Assembly: GCA_017591395.1 (NCBI GenBank)
Contig: WEDG01006465.1
Span: 62,001-126,000 of the forward strand
From: Schistocephalus solidus
Lineage: Eukaryota > Platyhelminthes > Cestoda > Diphyllobothriidea > Diphyllobothriidae
DNA length: 64,000 nucleotides
Reading direction: 5' to 3'
Positions within the stretch are counted from its first letter, which is position 1. Each line of letters opens with the position of its first letter. The notes under the pieces are model-generated. The model did not search any database. It was not told where the DNA came from and saw only the letters and a program-made list of their open reading frames with translations. The position numbers were made by a program, and so were the translations under genes. Of the stretch, positions 1 through 11,340 are shown in pieces.

Positions 1-594
1 CATTTGTTGTTTGAAATACACCTCAAAGAATGGGCGCCTTCTTATTCGTTATTTTAAACAGAAGGCCTTTGCGGGATTCATAGCTTCCCATTGGTCACCT
101 ATCGTCACTTTAAATTGAAAGGATTCAAATCTAAGAATGACCTTTGGTACTAGTCCTAATCTCACCTTCGTATGCCAGCCATCATAAGATGTCATTTTTT
201 CAAAATTTATTAATATCATTTTACTGCAGACTTGTTTATAAGACGAGACGGGTTTTTTGGTTTATGAGACCGTATTACTTCCTGCATCCACATTGGAAGA
301 AATTTAATTGCCTGTCAAATTTTACAAGGACAAACTACGAGATACAACCTACAAGACTGGTGCTTTAAAGAAACAAATCAATTTTACAAACCTTTTTCAC
401 CGAATAAGCAGAGTTTGAGGGGTTAAAGTATCCTTAGTTTCATCAGCTACAGATTAAAAGTTTTTATTTGAATCCAACGCCAGAAAACGTCATGGGGTTA
501 AGCCTGTACGTTGGAGCCTGCTTGGAGCACAAGCTTTTAATCTAATTTATTTATCTCAAATATATGCCAGTTCTACTGTACTTTTCGGCGATCT
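1..594. other. no recognisable gene
   Basis: AT-rich sequence with only short open frames, none of which resembles a known domain or shows exon-like boundaries. I see nothing further in it. Confidence 0.5.
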
Positions 595-1110
595 CCACTG
601 TATGCACCATAGCAGGTTGGCGCAGGGACGGCGACTTGAGCTGAATTATAGTGAGAATATACTTGCACTGCATCTACCTCACCCTCTGTTCCACTTCCCC
701 ACTCGGAGCCGGTTTCAAGACGGATTCAAGAAGACCGTTGATGGGAAAGGGCACAGGGCACGCACTGTGGTCTAACACAAAGCAAGAATACAGCAACACA
801 GTGCGGGGCGGCTCGGTTCCCAGCTGAGTGGAAGTGTCATAAAGGCCATATTAAGAAGGGGTCATTGCAGCCTGACTCTCAGTCCGCCAGTCGTCCAGTG
901 CGCACAAACGCACATACTGGGCTTACCAGGTGGTTCGAGTTATCCCGTCAGTTGGCAACCTTCCAAGCCACAGCTTTTAGTGCACCGTGATAGTTTCAAA
1001 CGCGTCAGACTGTTTATATTGAGGAAAAATGCACTGAGCCGTCGGCCTCACTCTCTATCCCACCCCCACAATCAGACCCCCGTCTGAGCCGGTCAGTTGT
1101 CTGATGCTGG
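595..1110 (-). repeat. decayed RTE-LINE 3' region copy
   Basis: This stretch matches 57040-57540 and 62205-62700 almost block for block. The shared blocks are the 'cataaaggcc' block, the 'agtccgccagtc' block, 'cccgtcagttggcaacct', 'ccaagccac..cttttag', and the 'gagccggtcagttg' block at the end. In the other two copies the same sequence lies directly 3' of the zinc-finger tail of an RTE-type LINE on the - strand, so this is a 3'-UTR relic. No zinc-finger coding sequence remains beside it. Confidence 0.7.
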
Positions 1111-3745
1111 ATTGGAGCTCAAATATATACTACTATGAGTACCAAGCCCACGGATTGTGGAGGCCACCACTTTATAAATCAAATAGGAAGGTTTTGGCGG
1201 CAGGATACGGGACTAGGGCCTCCCATTATACAGCTGGTTTTACGATAAATTCCATGATGATTATGTTTGAGGCCACGTTTAGGGTTAAGTTCAAGTTTAA
1301 GATTATGGTTGGCGTTACGGCTAAGATGTCGGCTGGGGTTTGTCTTAGGGTTATGATGCAGAACTGGGTACCTTTCCCGGGATTTAGCACACAATCACCT
1401 GTAATATGGAATGGGCGTGCATAATGCCCGGTACTTTCGGTGGCTCACAGAGATGAATCCTATCATTAAATACCTTTGTGAGTTCAATGTCACATGGCGA
1501 TATCTCAGTACTGAAAGTCTTACGTTCCACTGTCAAAAAATGTGACCACAGAATATGTATCACCATGGAGTTTCATCGCCAACGAAGGCAGGGGACAGCA
1601 TCATGGCCTTTTGTGACTTCGTTACCATTCGCACTCAGTCATATCAAAACCGTAAGTCGTAAAGATCTACGAACTGAACTGATTAATAGTGTTTATGCTG
1701 CATGTGGCATACTTATATGTGAAACTCTGAGGGTTGCGGTTGAACATACAAAAAATTGCTCATAATTGACGTTCGCCGATCTGATCTGACCTTAGCGTCC
1801 CGTGTTTGATCGAGAAGAGGTAGTCACGTATATAGCTGTTCTCGATGCCTGGTCATTTGTCCGCTTGTATCTCTCTACGCAAGATCCAGACCGAAACTAC
1901 GATCAAAACAAAACGTCTAAATTTCCTTCTTTAATCAGGATAGTTTTGTAAGTGCATCGTGCAGTACGTTTAACGGACATTAGGAAATCAACAGTAAGAG
2001 CGGAATACCTCACAAAATGAATAGGAAAATAGCTTTTAATCTGCTTTCCCTACGGCTAAGTGGTGCACAGACCAGTTTGTGCGGCAAGTCGCCGTCTATA
2101 TAAAGTTCCGACTCCACCCAGCACTGGGGCGTGGTCAAATTGGTGGTCACACTCACCTTGACCCCTTGTTGAATTATAAAATTTAAAGTGGACATAATTT
2201 TCTCACAAATAGGTACAAGAACGAATACTTTATGAATTTTCTTTATAAAAGGTACATTTATTTATAAGGCTTTTGCAAACTAGTAGAAAAAATGCACACT
2301 ACATAAGAAGTCACTTTTTACAGGGCATAATTTTTGAGGGTGGTTGGAAATAAATTTGTTCAAAAGACGGCATACTGATGTAACTGAAATATCTTGAGGT
2401 TATCCTGTATGGTAAATACTATTTTAATTCTACTGCAGTAAACTTTTCGAATAGAAATCACATTTCATTATTTCAGATAACAATTACTGAGATAGCTCAT
2501 CTACTGTAAGCCACGAAATTTGATGAACCTATGCGAAGGGACAGTTTTTTTCATTCTCTTGTTGAGCAGGTTGCTTTGTGCCTTGCACGAATGAGTCCAG
2601 CTTGAATGAGCGTGTTTTGCGTGCAATTTTAACTCACATTAGCGGTTTGGATACAAGCTGCTATTCATGGGCTAGTTTCAATCAATTGCGATCGAGGCTA
2701 GCCGTATGAGTACCTGTAAACAAGAACCCACGTACGCAGGGAATAGGGTTGTCGGGTTGGTAACGGACACTAACGGTCACTTTCCGATCAGAAAAGCCAT
2801 GCTCATGGTGTGAAGTATTACTGGGTTAATGTGCACAAACCCATCCCGTAGCAGATTTCCTTAGCGCCTGCATGGCCATAAAAACTGAGATGTTTTGGTC
2901 AAAAATTCGTAAACTGAACATTCTCTTTGTGTTGGTTGAGGTTAGGCTCCAACGACGAGGACAGTGATCTGCGAGCACAGGCAATTTCCGGCCGAAGGCA
3001 GAAACTAATTCGCAACATGTAACTGTGAAGGCGGCCATTAGTAAGATCTTCTTAATCAATATAATATTCCCCAATTGCCGCAAGTGGCCTGCAGAGAGCA
3101 TGAACAAGTGCTAGAGGATCGCTAAGAAAACTCCGGCCAGGAACGAACAAGTGCTCCATAGGTAACTGAGAGAACTCCACTGCGCAGACTTCTGAGACAA
3201 GCAAAATAAGAAACTATCGTGAGGGCTATACTTTCAGGAAACAAGGCGTTGGAGCAGAGATCGCTGAGTACGTACTTGAGGAAAGCCCTCGCATCCATCA
3301 AATTCCATGACTATGCCTGAACTTATGAGGTGGTATCTAGCTTCAAAAAGATGCTGAAAACGAAAACGAAAACGCTTCAAGAAGATTCTTCAACCGCTTA
3401 GTTTATTTCAGTTGTCACCGCTACATAAGAAAGGAGCCTAACCACTTCTAGATAATCGTTCGCAAACAAACTGAGCATCCCAACCTGCACAACCAATGAG
3501 GCTGTCACCAGAACTCCATCCAAAAATGAGCTGCCTGCATGGGCCCTCCTAACCCGCGGCGTCCACAGCTGCAAAACGCTGTAATGAGCGTAAAATGTAA
3601 CGACAGAGAAACTTAGCTGCACGCACCCAGCGCTTGCATCACCGTATCAGCGGCCACGAAACCTCTCTTAGACATTGCCCACCTATTTGGGGTCAACGCA
3701 GACAGCCAAAATCAGAAACGCTTATTCCCTGCACAGTAACAAAGC
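1111..3745. other. no recognisable gene
   Basis: Long stretch with only short scattered open frames. None has a domain, a repeat relationship to the rest of the window, or a convincing pair of splice sites in phase with the downstream LRR exons. Upstream exons of the LRR gene could be hidden here, but none was found. Confidence 0.45.
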
Positions 3746-3749
3746 CAAT

Positions 3750-4000
3750 AGTTAGTTTTGCCGGACAGTTGGTCTGTTTGTTTTCTGGAGGCTGGCAAAA
3801 AGATAGCCCACATTACAGGCAGATAAACTTTGCCGTTGAAGACAAAGGAGACTGAAATGGCCAGTTCTGGCTCAGTAGGCTTGTCAGCCAGGCAAATCCA
3901 CTCATAGGTTGTGCATAACCCGTGGCTCGAACCCGCAACCTGGTGACCAGGAGTCAAACGCTCTACCCATTGAGCCACGGACTGGTTGTCCTGCCGGCTT
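3750..4000 (-). repeat. tRNA-derived SINE, minus copy
   Basis: Read on the - strand, the head at about 3985-3915 has an A-box-like block (gtggctcaatgggtagagc) and a B box (gggttcgagcc). It is followed by the conserved body 'ctggctgacaagcc...gccagaactggccatttcagtctcctttgtctt'. The first and last six bases of the head (ccgtgg/ccacgg) are complementary, like an acceptor stem. An apparent 88-residue open frame across it is only the SINE read as protein. Confidence 0.85.
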
Positions 4001-4059
4001 AGATAGTTACTATTGACATTTGTTGACGAAGGCTCGTTGATCGCTAACGGAACTCACTC

Positions 4060-4230
4060 ATCCGTGCACTACCTGGGGTCGATTATGACTGGCTGATGAC
4101 ATTAAATGAGTCAGAAATGGCCATACCAGTCTCCCTAGTCTTTGCCTGCAGTTTTAGTCTGCCTAGGGTACTAGCAGCTGTACGGCTGTTGCCAGGGCTC
4201 AAGAGTGAGCTCCACGCGTCAAAAAAGACA
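4060..4230 (+). repeat. SINE body and tail fragment
   Basis: Contains the SINE body (tgactggctgatgaca..., gagtcagaaatggccat, ccagtctcccta, tctttg) and the tail block 'gggctcaagagtgagctcca'. The tRNA-like head is degraded. It faces the minus copy at 3750-4000, giving an inverted pair. Confidence 0.75.
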
Positions 4231-4857
4231 AACAAATGTGAGCTACCGGAGCATACATTACCGGCATGTTTTGAAATGATACGAAAGCCGTCAAATGGCG
4301 TCCAAATTACCTGACTAACCAGTTCCCTCTACTGCACCCTAGCCCATTCTACACCTCGAACGTAGGTTTTACCTAGTCTCTTGCCTATCCTCGCGCTCCG
4401 GTAGGTAAAAGTGCCCTCGTCACTCGTATCCCTACATTATTTCCAGCGAAAAACTGTTCCTTTACGCGCACTGAAACTTCCATCACAGTCCCATCTTATC
4501 ATATTATTATGAAGGCTTGTTCCACCGACTTACTCGATTCTAAAAAAGAGTTTCGTTCAGTTACATATAGATTTTTCTTCGATAGTGCTTGATCTAAATT
4601 AAAAGGGCTCTCAGAGAAAAATTAATGTGCTACCATGCCTTCCAGTACTACAGTCCAATTACGCAAGCATGTTTCTAGATTTCTACTCTTACTTTACTTG
4701 TGTAGCATTAATTTAGCGGACATATGCTCATGATATCTTCAAACCCATAGAGTGGTTGAAATGCGTCTCCTTTTGGGAGGTCTGCAGTTTATGTTTTCAG
4801 TGTTTATTATACAAATGACAGTTAGAACTTACTTGGATACTCTTATCTACACTTTAG
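4231..4857. other. intronic or upstream sequence, nothing seen
   Basis: No domain or repeat recognised. An alternative 3' splice site for the next LRR exon lies at 4799-4800 (atgttttcag); using it would lengthen that exon by 57 bases. Confidence 0.4.
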
Positions 4858-5038
4858 ACAAACTTGTCAACCTGCAAGTGCTACACCTGGACACAAACTC
4901 ACTCAGTTATCTGCCACGGGAAATTGGAAGTCTGATAAATTTGGAGGAACTCTCGTTATCGAACAACCTGCTTAATAGTCTGCCGCTTGAATTCGAAAAC
5001 TTGGGAAACTGCGCAGCTTACACCTGGCAAACAACCAG
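4858..5038 (+). CDS. LRR protein, internal exon (frameshifted)
   Basis: Encodes about two and a half leucine-rich repeats of the short intracellular type (LxxLxLxxNxLxxLPxxI). Visible pieces are LVNLQVLHLDTNSLSYLP, then EIGSLINLEELSLSNNLLNSLP, and a last partial repeat. It ends at a consensus donor, cag|gtaagt, at 5039. The likely acceptor is tatctacactttag at 4844-4857; another is at 4800. In the starting frame the last 12 codons turn into unrelated residues (NCAAYTWQTTR). Shifting one base near 5004-5011 restores LRSLHLANNQ, which joins in phase to the next exon. So one base is missing here by sequencing error, polymorphism or real inactivation. Such LRR proteins act as cytoplasmic scaffolds (Shoc2/PIRL-like); the specific partner is unknown. 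Confidence 0.85.
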
Positions 5039-5899
5039 GTAAGTAAAAAGGTACCCCTTATTTACATGGGGTAAAGGGATCAGCCACGGAAATAGGTTCT
5101 CCATTAAGGTGGTTTTGTGATAACTTCGAGGGCGTTACCTAATCTATTGTGAAAACCCTAATAATTTTTCTTATTCTGACCTTCGAGCGAGCTGTAAACC
5201 CCTTGATTTAGCGCAAAGCCACCTAGTATACGGCTGACATCTATTCCTGTGCCATACCGACCACGTTAGAGTCACAAGCTGCAAATGGATAATTTCCAGT
5301 GGTACGCTATTTTCTTTACCATAAAGAGAGTTCATGATGTGTTGGACAGGGTTGTATCAAACCAAAAGCTCGCCAGATGTACGCCAAGCAGAAGTCGATG
5401 CTGGAAGTCATTGCTAGTCACTGGAGTAGTATTAAAGCATCGATAAGACGGCATGACAGACGAATTGAGGCAGGTTTTGCAGCATTTATAATCATAATAT
5501 TTAGTGAAATAAGTTATTAATTAGCCAAGTTATATGCTGCAAAATAAGAATGCAGACGACACTTGACTTAATGACCAATCTAAATACTTTGATACTATTT
5601 GGAAGACTAGTTGGCCGGTATATGTTCGCTTTTGATAAATTATCGTTAGGTGACCATAAGTATACGGGAACCGGGTCGAGTAGAATATGCAAGGTATTAG
5701 GAGAATGGATAATCTTTCGTCGTAAAATACACCTTGGTTGTGGCAGTATAGAAGGAAGGAAATAAGGGGCTGTGGGGTTTAAAAAGAGTTAATTCCAGGT
5801 GGGGGAGAGGGCGAGAGGGAGAGTGGTAGGGCACAGACTGTTCCATGCAGTTAATCGAACTTTGACCATCGTAAGCACGGAGCTTGTACGAGGTTTTTA

Positions 5900-6870
5900 T
5901 CTACGCACAAGAGTCGCGTTGGTAATCTGATGAGAGCCACTTCTGTTTTTACTAGCAGATGAGGGCCATTGGCCTCAGGCAGTTTGGTGGGACTTAATAA
6001 ATCACAGGAAAAGTTTCGTTAGAGTCCATATGAAGGCGCTGTTCATGCTCCTCCTTTCGCTCTTTCTCAATCATGCTGAAAGACGTTCCCGTATCCTACT
6101 GGATAGGTGCCGACTCGCGCGCTTAACATAATCTGCTCCACAAGAGCAACTAAAGAAGGGAATGTACGCGCAGGTGATCTGAGCTGACAACTTATCCCTT
6201 CCATCGAGTAAACTAGGATTGATCGAGAATAGTACCTAAGCCCTTGCTCTTGGGAAGTTTCTTGAGACTACTGGATGAAAGCGTCTTCTTAGTGGTTCAC
6301 CCGCAGTATCATCTTGACAGAGGACGGTGAGGGACAGTTTGCTTTTGGTCTTTCTGGTCGCTTGAAAATATTCTTTGGAATAAACCTGTTGAGATACCCA
6401 CTCTCGCGAAGCGTGTCCTGGGTATTTCTAAGATCCTTCTCAATGCTGTCTGAAGAACAAATTGTTCTAACACTGCGCAAAAAACGGACTGGATTACGTT
6501 TTTTGAGGGGTACGAAACTGTCAAAGTTCGTATATTGTCCCGACGAGGATTTCTTCTGATAGACGCTCGTTCAGACATTACCGTCAAATCTCCTGCTTAA
6601 AAGGACTTTGAGAAAGGCAGCTAACCTTCCGTTTCCATTTGTAAAATGAACTTGATCAACTGAGGAGCCTGAGTTACTTACAGCATTGAAGAGGTTATGT
6701 CAGTTCACATAGTGAAAATTTCAAAGATCTCACAACGTAACGATCGTAATGTCTTAACTTATTTATTTGTCCATTCACTTGAAATTTCTCCATTTTGCCC
6801 ATGAAGACATCAGCTAAGAGGCTTTCAAGAGGGGAGCCCGTAGCAATGCCGTCCATCCATCTTTATAGTT
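5900..6870 (-). pseudogene. Penelope-like element relic (RT + GIY-YIG)
   Basis: Read on the - strand, several Penelope hallmarks appear in order but in different frames. Near 6853-6780 is an RT palm block, DGIATGSPLESLLADVFMGK. At about 6590-6400 follows the post-RT block TSVYQKKSSSGQYTNFDSF and a matching downstream stretch (VRTICSSDSIEKDLRNT, YLNRFIPKNIFKRP). Near 6130-6060 is a GIY-YIG-like block, SCGADYVKRASRHLSSRI, and near 6010-5980 ETFPVIY. The penultimate block has YVK where YIG is expected, and stops and shifts break every domain. It is an inactive copy of a different Penelope lineage from the one at 9900-11003. Confidence 0.82.
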
Positions 6871-8394
6871 GGTTGTCAAGGTGGAACAGCACATTTACTG
6901 TGCATCTTTGTAATAATTCCTTGTGTGTGTTCGTCTAAATTCCTATTTCCTGCTGATTGGCAGATAGATGTAATCGGCTCTCTCAGTGATCGGGATGTTT
7001 ACAAAAAGTTATGAGACATGTAGAATATTGCGGAAGAAAAATTAAAATTCATTTCCGGCAAAGGGCTTAATTAGCGGACCTGTGAGCCGGTATGCCAGGC
7101 AGATATTTATCAACATACCATTAACTAGCTTTTCCCGCGGTGCATTTCGCTTCGGGGTGCCTGGAGTTTCACAAGACAGTGTAAGCTATTTGACAGGTTA
7201 ACAGTCACACTGAATTTCTTTCTGCACGAGGTGGACAAATTTTACCTGCCATCAAGAGCTCAACCGGGACAAGAAGCTGCGCTGAGCGTGGGGGTCCAGT
7301 CCAGATAAACACTGCGAGTGACGGGTTAAGGAAATGTGGGGTAGCCCGGGATGCTTACTCAATACTGCAGCGTTTGTCTTTTGGGCGCCTTTCGAGTACT
7401 GTAGATAGACCAGTCTCGTCGCGGGTATCCTGGCATTGGCTTGTCATTCGAACTTAATTGATATGAGACTAGAGGGGGTTTATGGCTGATGAAACCTCCC
7501 CAGTAATAGGCGAATGAATGATCAAGGCAGTTCTGTGTCCTCTGTGTAATAAGAGTCATCTCGGTACTCGGCAGATGAGCCAACGACAAGGTGGAATTTT
7601 TCGATTGGGTAGAGCTTTCAGGAACCGTTTATTGTTTTTTGGTATAGGTATCTTCCCCTTTAATACGCTTAGTGCAAGCAGACTGTGGGAAGTTCTTTAG
7701 ATCGCGTTTTCTGGGTGCTTACGTAATTTCGAGATTTTTGGCTTTCACAGGTGGCCGCTGACGGACTACTATGTTTCAAAATTACACCCGATAGCTCGTA
7801 TTCCTCAGAACTACTTCGCTACAGGAGCCGTCTTAGACAATCAGGATGTTCCTGCTCTATTGGAAGTTACTCTATCATACAGATGGAATTCAGCCATATT
7901 TAATGTTTAATGTTTGTTAGTATTACTTCTTGTCCTCCATGCAATCGCTCACCCAGGAGAAGTGAGAGGCGAAAGGTGATAGGTTTTCATTTTCCCACTT
8001 GCTTAACTGTGCGTCGCTTCAGCCGAGCGATGAGCAAAGTAGATGTCTACTCAGACTGCACTTCCTTCCAAAAGAGCTTTAGCAGAGGATATAATACCCA
8101 ATTGTTTTTCCGGTCGTTGGTGAGAATGGTGTCTGGGTCAAAGCAGTCACAAGTACTGATCCTCTGAAAAAGCATAAGTGACATTTACCTAGGTGCTGCC
8201 ACCACGTCAAAATGGTTCATGCGCAGAATAACAGTAGCAAAACGCGGGTTTAGCGACTACTGCATCGGGCAAAGGGAAAGATACGCACTGACCCTGTTAG
8301 ACAGACACCATCGTCCACGCATGAATCGAGGTAGTATTGTGTATGTAGACATACAGCCACATTCTTGTTTCCGTGCGTATGCCTGACTGGCACT

Positions 8395-8720
8395 CAAACA
8401 CACAATCCGTACGGGTGTACGCTTGCCGGTGGGCCTGAGAGTGAGTTCCAAGGCACAACATGATGATTATGTCCCGCAACGTGACATGTGAGCGCCAATA
8501 TACCATTTTTAATATTCTCAATCGGAAGCGACAGAACAACAAGCCCGGTGCTTAGTGTTTACGTCTTTGGGCTTATAACCAACAGGTCACAGGTTCGAGC
8601 CTCAGGAGTGGCGACGCCTTGGGTTGGGCATGGCTGGCTAATGCCGGCTAGTAAGCCAAAAACGACCATTCCATTCTCCCTTGTCTTTGTCATGAATGCT
8701 CTTCTGTCGTACGAATGTGC
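8395..8720 (+). repeat. SINE tail followed by a full SINE head
   Basis: 8395-8530 holds a SINE tail (gagagtgagttccaaggcacaac, then gtcccgcaacgtgac). It is followed at 8560-8615 by a new head with B box 'ggtcacaggttcgagcc' and the body 'ggctggctaatgccggctagtaagcc' up to the 'attctcccttgtctttgtc' block. Tail-then-head order shows that these units are joined in tandem, as at 11275-12720. Confidence 0.8.
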
Positions 8721-9374
8721 ACGTGGAGCATTCCTGGCTTATCCGCATTCTTCTGTCGACCGCCCCAAATTCCAGACCAAGAGAGCCAGCAGTTCGGGAC
8801 CGGAATCATCAAAGGTTGAGCATATACGTCAAATACGATGCGGCGAATAAAATGGTTTGTGAATCCACATGGCTTTTGAATGATCCTTTACATCTACAAC
8901 CTGAAATTGCCTGCAAGACAATATTTTACAGAAAGCACTAGTTCAAACTTCGTAATGGGTTGCCAAAATCTCCACTTGAATGAAAACGCTTGTGCTATGC
9001 AGGGAAATATCCTTCCTGGAAATATTTTATTGTGCCGTCTGCGCTTCCAGCCCAAGGTAAGCAGGTAAAATAAATTAAAACCATCGTCGTTTAATTACCG
9101 AATCCCGGTGAAATCGCAAGAATGAGAAGAAGACGCCATCAATGGGACGACGAATAAAGTTATTGTCCTAACAATCACGTGTACTTCTTCTAATTTATTT
9201 CCTGGGATTCACATTTGTGCTAATATCAGTCGCAAGACTGCCACGTTTGAAGCACGCTGACTGTCGAGGGTTAAAATATGAGTCATTATCACGTTCGTTT
9301 TCATTCCCTGACTCCTATGCTCGTTAGCGTAAAAATACCTCCTCAAATACCCCCTATTTTTTCTGTTTCGTCAG

Positions 9375-9692
9375 TTTAATACCTTCCCCGAGCCTATCCT
9401 CTATCTTCGGGAGATGCGCTTTCTCGACGTAAGTAGCAACCAACTAACCAGCCTTCCCTCGGATATTCAAACTCTCGGCAACCTGGAAGCATTGCTTATC
9501 AACGATAACCAATTAAGCAGCATTCCATTTGAAATTGGCATGCTAAGACGGTTACGTATATTGTGGATTGGCAATAATGCCATCAGAGCCCTGCCAACAT
9601 CTCTTAATGGTCTGAAGCATCTTAATTGGTCCATGGTCAATTGTCCAAGCTCCACACTAGACGGAAACCCTCTTCTTTCGCCACCTATTAAC
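9375..9692 (+). CDS. LRR protein, internal exon
   Basis: A 318-base exon (106 codons) bounded by a strong acceptor (polypyrimidine then cag, ending 9374) and donor aac|gtaagc at 9693, phase 0 at both ends. It opens with FNTFPEPILYLREMRFLDVS, completing the repeat begun in the upstream exon (...HLANNQ). Three further repeats follow: NQLTSLPSDIQTLGNLEALL, NDNQLSSIPFEIGMLRRLRI and NNAIRALPTSLNGLKHL. It ends in the capping motif LDGNPLLSPPIN. A methionine within the exon is not a start, because the frame is open upstream to the splice site. Related proteins are intracellular LRR scaffolds. Confidence 0.93.
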
Positions 9693-9874
9693 GTAAGCAT
9701 TTCCAGTTGTGGAATTTAATTTACTATTCTCTCATTATGTGAGGCTGTTTTAGTATCAGAGCTTATAACGACGACGATATATACTGTGAAAATGTAAGCA
9801 GTAACATACATTGCTGATGATATAATTAAATATTTTCTTGAGTGAACAGCGTGTTAGAATGATTGACCATTTGG

Positions 9875-9899
9875 TATATATATATATATATATATATAT
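9875..9899. repeat. TA microsatellite
   Basis: Uninterrupted (TA)n of about 24 bases at the 3' end of the Penelope element. The - strand reads SINE-free UTR sequence straight into it. Confidence 0.95.
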
Positions 9900-10400
9900 T
9901 GCTGATTGAAGCGAATATGCGTGTCCCCGGACATAAATGAGAAGAAAAGGCGATCTCAGGGACTAAAGGTGTATTGTCCTGACGTTTCAAAAGCATACAA
10001 GCTTCCATCGTCGGAGGTGAGTATCGTACCGCGTCCTCACAGTAGTTTATAGGGGGTGATAGCCAGTTTGTGACAGGGTTGTTTGTACGGGTTCACCTTA
10101 ACAGTGTGCACTATAGGAGGACGGGGTGGGGAGTCCTTAATTGCCGGCATACACACAGGAATCATCTCTGTAGCCACCGGGGTGAAGAAAGGGGGGAGGA
10201 GGAAATTTCTGTCAGTTGACATGTCTCTCGTTGAGGGGGCGGCCATTATCTGGGTCCGCATTGACCTTAATTGGCGCCCTGTGTTGTTTGTGTCCTGAGT
10301 GCATGTCTCCTCGTCTGTCGGGGTAGCAATTGATGCGGCGGTGATCATGACTGCGCCTTCGTCGGCCCCGAATTGTGGCGTGGTTAGGTGCATATCCATC
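9900..10400 (-). mobile_element. Penelope-like element 3' end and UTR
   Basis: Continues the - strand Penelope ORF (10401-11003) past its stop. It includes a second open frame of 120 codons (10037-10399) with no recognisable domain, and the block 'cctccgacgatggaagcttg...ttttgaaacgtcaggacaatacacc', which resembles the ending of Penelope-like 3' UTRs. It ends at the TA microsatellite. Confidence 0.65.
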
Positions 10401-11003
10401 CTAGGTTCTCCCGCGGTGGAAATTCACGTTTGGCCTAATTCCGTGTTTGCTCTTACGTTCGATGAGCTGCGCCCGGAGGGCCTGGTAGGCTGCCGGAAGG
10501 GCGACACAGCGGTTGATCGACGTAGGCTCCGTGTGCCCGGCTTCAATTGTTTCCCTGGTTACGCGGTCATTTCCTCGACCCAGGATTTCAGCGTTTTGGA
10601 AGGCGAACGTGTGCCCAGAGTTCGCACAGTGTTCTGTCACCAGGGACAATGGGTCCATTCTCCTCACTGCCCGCACGTGTTCGGTAACACGGGTCTGCAA
10701 CCGCTTCCCTGTCTCTCCGACGTAGCTAACTTCACAGGAGTCACATTGGATCCTGTAGATGATGTTTGAAGTCTCACCTCGTGGAAGGGGGGCTTTCGGT
10801 CTCATAACTAGATTCCGAATGGTTGAATCCCGTCGATGGGCGATTCCGATCCCCAGCGGTCTGAGGAGGCGGGAAACTGCCTCAGAGACACCGTCAATGT
10901 ATGGCAGTGCACCCCAGACTTTTGGCTGTTCTGTTACCAGATTTTGTCTTGGTTTGGCCAGCCTGCTGCGCTCGATGAAGTTACGAGGGTATCCGTTTGC
11001 CAT
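10401..11003 (-). CDS. Penelope-like element, C-terminal GIY-YIG endonuclease part
   Basis: A 200-residue uninterrupted frame. Residues 81-83 are IIY and 94-96 YVG, in the place of the GIY and YIG of this nuclease family. They are followed by GETGKRL, then TRVTEH with the expected Arg (105) and His (109), and Glu154 in the ETIEA block. A Cys pair (87, 90, CDSC) and later His residues fit the CCHH finger inserted in Penelope GIY-YIG domains. SINRCVALPAAYQALRAQL at 162-180 is a typical tail. The RT domain is missing: the frame runs back to about 11003, where the TA repeat begins. In the family this nuclease nicks target DNA for insertion. Truncated, hence inactive. Confidence 0.9.
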   Translation of the reverse strand: MANGYPRNFIERSRLAKPRQNLVTEQPKVWGALPYIDGVSEAVSRLLRPLGIGIAHRRDSTIRNLVMRPKAPLPRGETSNIIYRIQCDSCEVSYVGETGKRLQTRVTEHVRAVRRMDPLSLVTEHCANSGHTFAFQNAEILGRGNDRVTRETIEAGHTEPTSINRCVALPAAYQALRAQLIERKSKHGIRPNVNFHRGRT

Positions 11004-11011
11004 GATACATA

Positions 11012-11016
<5 letters not shown>

Positions 11017-11069
<53 letters not shown>
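11017..11069. repeat. TA microsatellite
   Basis: About 53 bases of uninterrupted (TA)n at the truncated 5' edge of the Penelope element. With 9875-9899, the element is bracketed by TA tracts. Confidence 0.95.
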
Positions 11070-11074
<5 letters not shown>

Positions 11075-11274
11075 TTCAGACATCCCAAGATATTTAATAA
11101 GAACAGACGAATTTCTAAGGCAAATTATCGAGACTGGTCCCCTGTACACTATCCGAAGTCTGACGACCAGCTGGGGGACCACTCTCGAAAATGTACGCAT
11201 AATAATTTTCTATTCTCCCAAAGCATTTCGTCTTTTCTTACATATATATGAACAGATGTAATAAGCAAAGAAAA

Positions 11275-11340
11275 AGAGAATGAAATGGCCATTTCTGGAT
11301 TATAAGCCGTCATCAGCCAGTCACACACCATCCAAAATCC
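11275..11340 (-). repeat. inverted partial SINE
   Basis: 'gaatgaaatggccatttctg' followed by 'attataagccgtcatcagcc' is the SINE body in reverse orientation, immediately before the + strand array. With the body at 11385-11430 it forms an inverted repeat. Confidence 0.8.

Larger units (their letters stand above)
5039..9374 (+). other. LRR gene intron (4.3 kb)
   Basis: Bounded by donor gtaagt at 5039 and acceptor ttctgtttcgtcag ending at 9374. It contains a Penelope relic (5900-6870) and a SINE (about 8395-8720). The pieces 5040-5890, 6880-8390 and 8830-9370 show nothing I can name, although 6880-8200 on the - strand may hold further, very decayed Penelope sequence. Confidence 0.75.

Noticed and set aside
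3712..3978. 88-residue - strand ORF starting MAQWVERLTPGHQVAGSS
   Set aside because: It is the tRNA-like head and body of the SINE read as protein; the reading recurs wherever the SINE occurs.
10299..10769. 156-residue + strand ORF
   Set aside because: Antisense shadow of the Penelope GIY-YIG frame on the - strand.
9826..11097. ORFs containing IYIYIYIY runs
   Set aside because: They are translations of the (TA)n microsatellites at 9875-9899 and 11017-11069.
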